Positions 6,535 through 9,714 of a DNA stretch of 9,714 bases are shown piece by piece. Source of the DNA: Flavobacteriales bacterium UBA7690 (GTDB taxonomy: Bacteria > Bacteroidota > Bacteroidia > Flavobacteriales_F > PHOS-HE28); the NCBI GenBank assembly GCA_002482775.1, contig DLGQ01000070.1, positions 1-9,714 on the forward strand, given 5' to 3'. Each line of letters starts with the position of its first letter. Position 1 is the first letter of the stretch. Made by a program: the position numbers and the translations under genes. Below the pieces are notes generated by a model. The model searched no databases. It worked only from the letters and a program-made list of their open reading frames with translations, and had not been told where the DNA came from.

Positions 6535-8142
6535 ATGCCTATTCGAATGACCGATGACCGCAACGACGATCAACCCAACCGCAGCAGACCCGGAGGCGGC
6601 GGAAGGATGAGCGGCGGCGGCGGCGGCCTCGGTTCCTTGGCACCTATGCTGATCGGCCTGCTGATGAAGAAGCCGAAGCTGATGCTTGGCCTGCTCGCCG
6701 TTGTCGCCATCCTGTATTTCACAGGTGCGTTGAAAGGCTGCCTAGGGGAAGGCGGTGGCGGGGTGGCGCAACTGCTGCAATTGGCAACCGGCGCTAACAT
6801 GGACCCGGCGGTCTACGACAAGGAAGAAGTGTTCGAGCCGCTGGCCGATAATGTGAATGCACCCCTACCCGAGCGCTTCTCGTTGGAACAATTCGCACCG
6901 CAGCGCCGAAACCAAGGGCAACAAGGAAGTTGCGTGGCGTGGGCTAGCGCATATGCTGCGCGATCAATCGTGCAAGCCGCAGCCACCAAGCAGGATCCGA
7001 ACAGCACGGCTTTCAGCCCGGCGTTCATGTACAACCAGATCAAGATCGACAACAGCGATTGCCAAGGCAGCTACATCCACTTGGCCATGGACCAGATGAA
7101 AGGTGGTGGTGCCCTCCCCTTCAGCCAGTTCGCCTACACGGACCAGAGCTGCGCGAAACTCCCAACGGAAGAGCAGCGCCAACAAGCCTCCCAGTTCCGC
7201 ATCAAGGGTTCGCAGCGGTTGTCCAAAGGTGGTGATCCAAGGTCCGAAGTGGACATGCTGGCCATGAAACAGCAGCTTTCGCAAGGGAGCCCGGTGGTGA
7301 TCGGCATGATGGTGGGCGGCAGTTTCATGCAGGACATGATGGGCCAGGACCGGTGGCTCCCGACCCAAGGGGATTATGGCATGCAAGGTTTCGGTGGGCA
7401 TGCCATGTGCGTCATCGGTTACGATGACTACAAATTCGACGACCTCTATAAAGCTGGCATGGGCGGGTTCCAGATCATGAACTCCTGGGGCCCGGAATGG
7501 GGAAAGAACGGTCTTGCCTGGGTGAGCTATGATGATTTCGCGCACTTCACCAAGGAGGCCTACGCCGTGTATCCACAAGGTGAGGGCTTGGATGTGAAAC
7601 CCAGCACCTTCAACATCGGTTTCGGCCTGCCATTGGTGGATGAAGCGGGCAAGGTGACGGGTGAATACATCGCTTTGAAGCACGTTGGTGGGCGCACCTT
7701 CCGCACGGAGAAGCCGATCGCCAAGGGCACACGCTTCAAAGTGGAAATGACGAACAACACCGAATGCTACGCCTATTGCTTCGGACAAGAGACCGATGGC
7801 AGCAGCTACATCCTTTTCCCCAACACCCCGAAGCACTCGCCCTACTGCGGCATCACCGGCACGCGCCAATTCCCACGCGACCAGAGCATGACGGCTGATG
7901 ATGTGGGCACCACCGATGTGATGACCATCCTGGTGTACAACCAAGCCATCGATTTCAACAAGATGGATGCTGCGCTGAAGGCTTCAGCTGCGAAAGGCAT
8001 GGATGCGAAGCTCAGCGCCGTACTGGGCGGAGAACTGGCAGACGCCGCCTCGTTGAATTACACCCAAGGCAAGACATTCGGTGCTAGCGGCCCCGCCAAC
8101 AAAGCAGCCATGGCCGTGGTACTCGAGATCGAGAAACGATGA
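6535..8142 (+). CDS. Membrane-anchored papain-family (C1) cysteine protease with DUF4384-like C-terminus
   Basis: The 535-residue product begins with an Arg/Gly-rich cytoplasmic stretch (residues 1-33, with two oligo-Gly runs), then a short hydrophobic segment (34-44), a KKPK positive patch and a clearer membrane span at about 49-64. The papain-type domain covers about 112-348. The catalytic set is visible: Q127 as the oxyanion residue, C133 in QQGSCVAW, H289 in GGHAMCVIGYD and N316 in IMNSWGPEWG. The Q-to-C spacing of six equals that of papain. Residues 374-475 resemble DUF4384 (IALKHVGGRTF, GTRFKVEM, SYILFPN, VMTILVYN), a beta-rich domain found on bacterial surface proteases and kinases. 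Eight cysteines suggest disulfides outside the cytoplasm. By the positive-inside rule the protease domain would lie in the periplasm. Starts at 6535 or 6547 are both possible. Substrate unknown; it may process envelope proteins. Confidence 0.85.
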   Translation: MPIRMTDDRNDDQPNRSRPGGGGRMSGGGGGLGSLAPMLIGLLMKKPKLMLGLLAVVAILYFTGALKGCLGEGGGGVAQLLQLATGANMDPAVYDKEEVFEPLADNVNAPLPERFSLEQFAPQRRNQGQQGSCVAWASAYAARSIVQAAATKQDPNSTAFSPAFMYNQIKIDNSDCQGSYIHLAMDQMKGGGALPFSQFAYTDQSCAKLPTEEQRQQASQFRIKGSQRLSKGGDPRSEVDMLAMKQQLSQGSPVVIGMMVGGSFMQDMMGQDRWLPTQGDYGMQGFGGHAMCVIGYDDYKFDDLYKAGMGGFQIMNSWGPEWGKNGLAWVSYDDFAHFTKEAYAVYPQGEGLDVKPSTFNIGFGLPLVDEAGKVTGEYIALKHVGGRTFRTEKPIAKGTRFKVEMTNNTECYAYCFGQETDGSSYILFPNTPKHSPYCGITGTRQFPRDQSMTADDVGTTDVMTILVYNQAIDFNKMDAALKASAAKGMDAKLSAVLGGELADAASLNYTQGKTFGASGPANKAAMAVVLEIEKR

Positions 8143-8162
8143 ACGAGAACAGGGTTCCGAAC

Positions 8163-8192
8163 GAAGAAGGGCTGCATGAGCAGCCCTTCTTC
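8163..8192. terminator. Likely bidirectional intrinsic terminator between the protease gene and rimO
   Basis: A perfect 13-bp stem, GAAGAAGGGCTGC against GCAGCCCTTCTTC, closes a 4-base ATGA loop. It lies 20 bases after the protease stop and 18 bases after the rimO stop on the other strand. The A/G-rich left arm and T/C-rich right arm give a partly U-rich tail in each direction, although neither side has a long U run. It serves two converging genes. Confidence 0.8.
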
Positions 8193-8210
8193 ATTACCAA
8201 CCCATTCAGG

Positions 8211-9524
8211 TCAAACGACCATGGCCCTCAGATCATGCTCATTCGCCTCGGTGATGCGTACTTCCGCAAAATCCCCCACACGCATATGCACATCGTCGCT
8301 GAAGGGGATCAGCACCTCGTTGTCCACTTCCGGTGAATCGAATTCGCTGCGCGCGATCCAGTGGCCATTCTCGGCTTTATCCACCAGTACTTTCAAGGTC
8401 TTGCCCACCTTGGCTTGGTTCAACTCCAAGCTGATGCCGCCTTGCAGCTCCATGATCTCTTGGGCACGCTCCTGCTTCACGGTTTCCGGCACATCGTCCT
8501 CCATGGTGTGCGCGTGGGTGTCTTCTTCGTGACTGTAGGTGAACGCGCCTAACCGGTCGAAGCGCATCCGTTCGATCCACCGCAGACTATCGTCGTGATC
8601 CGCTTGTGTCTCCCCGGGGAAACCGGCGATCAGCGTGGTGCGGATGGCGATGCCCGGCACCTTGTCGCGGATAGTGGCCACCAGTGTCTCGGTCTTCTCC
8701 TGTGTGATGCCGCGCCGCATGCGTTTCAGCATGTTGGTGCTGCCATGCTGCAACGGCATGTCCAGGTAGTTACAAACGTTGCTGCGCTCGCGCATCACAT
8801 CCAGTACTTCCATGGGAAATCCGCTGGGGAAGGCATAATGCAAGCGGATCCATTCGATACCCTCCACATCGCTGAGACGTGAAACGAGCTCGTCCAAATT
8901 CCGCTTCTTGTAGATGTCCAGACCATAATAGGTAAGGTCTTGCGCGATCAGGATCAACTCCTTCACGCCTTGCCTGGCCAAGTTGCCCGCATTGGTCACC
9001 AGCTGGTCCATGGGCGTGCTGATGTGCTGCCCACGCATGAGGGGGATGGCGCAGAAGCTGCACTTGCGATCGCAGCCTTCGCTGATCTTGAAGTAGGCGT
9101 AGTGGGCCGGTGTTGTAAGCAGCCGCTCCCCCACTAGTTCCTTCTTGTAATCCGCCTTCAACGTCTTCAACAACCGTGGCAGATCACGCGTGCCGAACCA
9201 AGCATCGACCTGTGGGATCTCGGCCTTCAGTTCCGGAGCATACCGCTGGCTTAGGCAACCGGTCACATATACCTTTTCTACCAGCCCTTTGTCCTTGGCC
9301 TTGGCATAGCTCAAGATGGTATCGATACTTTCCTGCTTGGCATTGTCTATGAAGCCGCAGGTATTGATCACCACCACGTTGTGCTCGCCACTGTCGGATT
9401 GGTGGTCCACTGCGATTCCGCTGGCATGCAACTGGGCCATCAGCACCTCACTGTCGAAGGTGTTCTTGGAACAACCGAGGGTAACGACGTTGACCTTGGT
9501 AGGCTTCAGGGTACGTGCTTTCAT
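8211..9524 (-). CDS. rimO: Ribosomal protein S12 methylthiotransferase RimO
   Basis: RimO is a radical SAM enzyme that adds a methylthio group to the conserved aspartate of ribosomal protein S12 (Asp88 in E. coli numbering), using two [4Fe-4S] clusters. The 437-residue length is normal. The N-terminal methylthiotransferase domain has cluster cysteines C18 (TLGCSKNTFDSEVL), C56 (NTCGFIDNAKQES) and C90 (VTGCLSQRY). The radical SAM motif is C151-x3-C155-x2-C158 (SEGCDRKCSFCAIPLMRG). Other family blocks are LIAQDLTYYG at 192-201, YLDMPLQHGS at 253-262 and TTLIAGFPGET at 296-306. Residues from about 373 to the end form the TRAM domain. The Asp-rich signature and YLDMPLQH favour RimO over MiaB. The ATG at 9524 matches the family start, and AGGGG at 9532-9536 on the - strand is a weak Shine-Dalgarno site. 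The gene faces the protease gene across the shared terminator. Confidence 0.96.
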   Translation of the reverse strand: MKARTLKPTKVNVVTLGCSKNTFDSEVLMAQLHASGIAVDHQSDSGEHNVVVINTCGFIDNAKQESIDTILSYAKAKDKGLVEKVYVTGCLSQRYAPELKAEIPQVDAWFGTRDLPRLLKTLKADYKKELVGERLLTTPAHYAYFKISEGCDRKCSFCAIPLMRGQHISTPMDQLVTNAGNLARQGVKELILIAQDLTYYGLDIYKKRNLDELVSRLSDVEGIEWIRLHYAFPSGFPMEVLDVMRERSNVCNYLDMPLQHGSTNMLKRMRRGITQEKTETLVATIRDKVPGIAIRTTLIAGFPGETQADHDDSLRWIERMRFDRLGAFTYSHEEDTHAHTMEDDVPETVKQERAQEIMELQGGISLELNQAKVGKTLKVLVDKAENGHWIARSEFDSPEVDNEVLIPFSDDVHMRVGDFAEVRITEANEHDLRAMVV

Positions 9525-9535
9525 TCTGGAACCCC

Positions 9536-9545
9536 TGTGATCACA
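9536..9545. promoter_or_regulatory. Perfect 10-bp palindrome in the rimO leader
   Basis: TGTGATCACA is a perfect palindrome located between the promoter element and the rimO start, 11 bases before the ATG. Its halves equal the CRP/FNR-type half-sites TGTGA and TCACA, but without the usual six-base gap, so a CRP site is unlikely. It could be an operator for another dimeric regulator, or chance. The AGGGG site next to it overlaps its end. Confidence 0.3.
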
Positions 9546-9552
9546 AGGGCCG

Positions 9553-9560
9553 CAAAGGTA
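9553..9560 (-). promoter_or_regulatory. Bacteroidota-type -7 promoter element for rimO
   Basis: The - strand reads TACCTTTG, a full match to TAnnTTTG, 28 bases before the rimO ATG, which leaves a leader of about 20-25 bases. The 14-base context CCGGCTACCTTTGC is identical to that at bshC. No -33 element is found at the usual distance. A second, imperfect copy, TAACCTTTG, lies further upstream at 9673-9681 with one extra base between TA and TTTG. Confidence 0.55.
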
Positions 9561-9687
9561 GCCGGTACCACCAAAACGCTAGCTTGGGGTGGCGCGTTGC
9601 GAGAACGGGAAAGCGAAAGAACCGATGGAACCAGCTTGAAACCTGTCAGTGATCGAGAACCAGCGTGTGGAACAAAGGTTACTTGAT

Positions 9688-9714
9688 ACATGACTCGTCC
9701 TGAAATGGGTTTAC
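9688..9714 (-). repeat. Inverted copy of the left-end repeat
   Basis: Read on the - strand, these bases begin GTAAACCCATTTCAGGAC and match the left copy at 50-76 in 21 of 27 positions. All six differences are transitions. The 18-base core alone matches the copy at 18-35 in 14 of 18. It ends exactly at the window edge, so further copies may follow outside. It lies about 165 bases upstream of rimO and points toward it, as the left copies point toward the large gene. Confidence 0.6.

Noticed and set aside
6964..7944. 326-codon open frame antisense to the protease gene
   Set aside because: Lies wholly within a gene with intact catalytic motifs. Its His/Ala/Val/Leu-rich product is typical of the complement of GC-rich coding sequence, with no family motif.
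8139..8336. 65-codon open frame whose ATG overlaps the protease stop (ATGA)
   Set aside because: Looks like translational coupling, but the frame runs through the terminator hairpin and then antisense to rimO. The product has no family match that I can recognise.
9536..9545. CRP/FNR site in the rimO leader
   Set aside because: The half-sites abut with no spacer, whereas known sites have a gap (six bases for CRP).
1..9714. Possible composite transposon bounded by inverted repeats
   Set aside because: No transposase or integrase is encoded. The inner genes include conserved housekeeping genes (bshC, rimO), and the end copies are diverged and present more than once on the left.

Overview
The window looks like a short contig or contig piece from a fairly GC-rich member of the Bacteroidota, probably order Flavobacteriales (inference). 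The evidence is a very large secreted protein with a C-terminal layout typical of type IX secretion (T9SS) cargo, a BshC bacillithiol enzyme, Bacteroidota-type -7 promoter elements (TAnnTTTG) and few Shine-Dalgarno sites.

Layout from left to right. Positions 1-76 hold a degenerate repeat array (18-base core, about 30-32 base period). It is followed by about 300 bases without a convincing gene, which contain a 14-bp perfect palindrome. Next, on the + strand, is a roughly 1360-residue secreted multidomain protein: signal peptide, N-terminal beta-sandwich-like region, two Calx-beta repeats, a lamin-tail-like region, a beta-rich repeat region and a T9SS-type C-terminus. It ends three bases from the end of bshC, which lies on the - strand. 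bshC diverges from a probable two-gene + strand unit: a small DUF962/Mpo1-like membrane protein and a membrane-anchored papain-family (C1) protease with a DUF4384-like C-terminal domain. A perfect 13-bp hairpin then serves as a likely bidirectional terminator between the protease gene and rimO (- strand), which encodes the ribosomal protein S12 methylthiotransferase. The rimO leader carries a 10-bp palindrome and a TACCTTTG promoter whose 14-base context is identical to that of bshC. The last 27 bases hold an inverted copy of the left-end repeat.

bshC and rimO are housekeeping genes (low-molecular-weight thiol synthesis; tRNA-like radical SAM chemistry on the ribosome). The large protein is accessory and probably acts at the cell surface. 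The DUF962/protease pair is the least understood part. I see no mobile element, CRISPR array, rRNA or tRNA, and no obvious complete novel defence or biosynthetic system. The most unusual signals are the repeat family at both ends, the composition shift inside the large gene, and the DUF962-protease pair.
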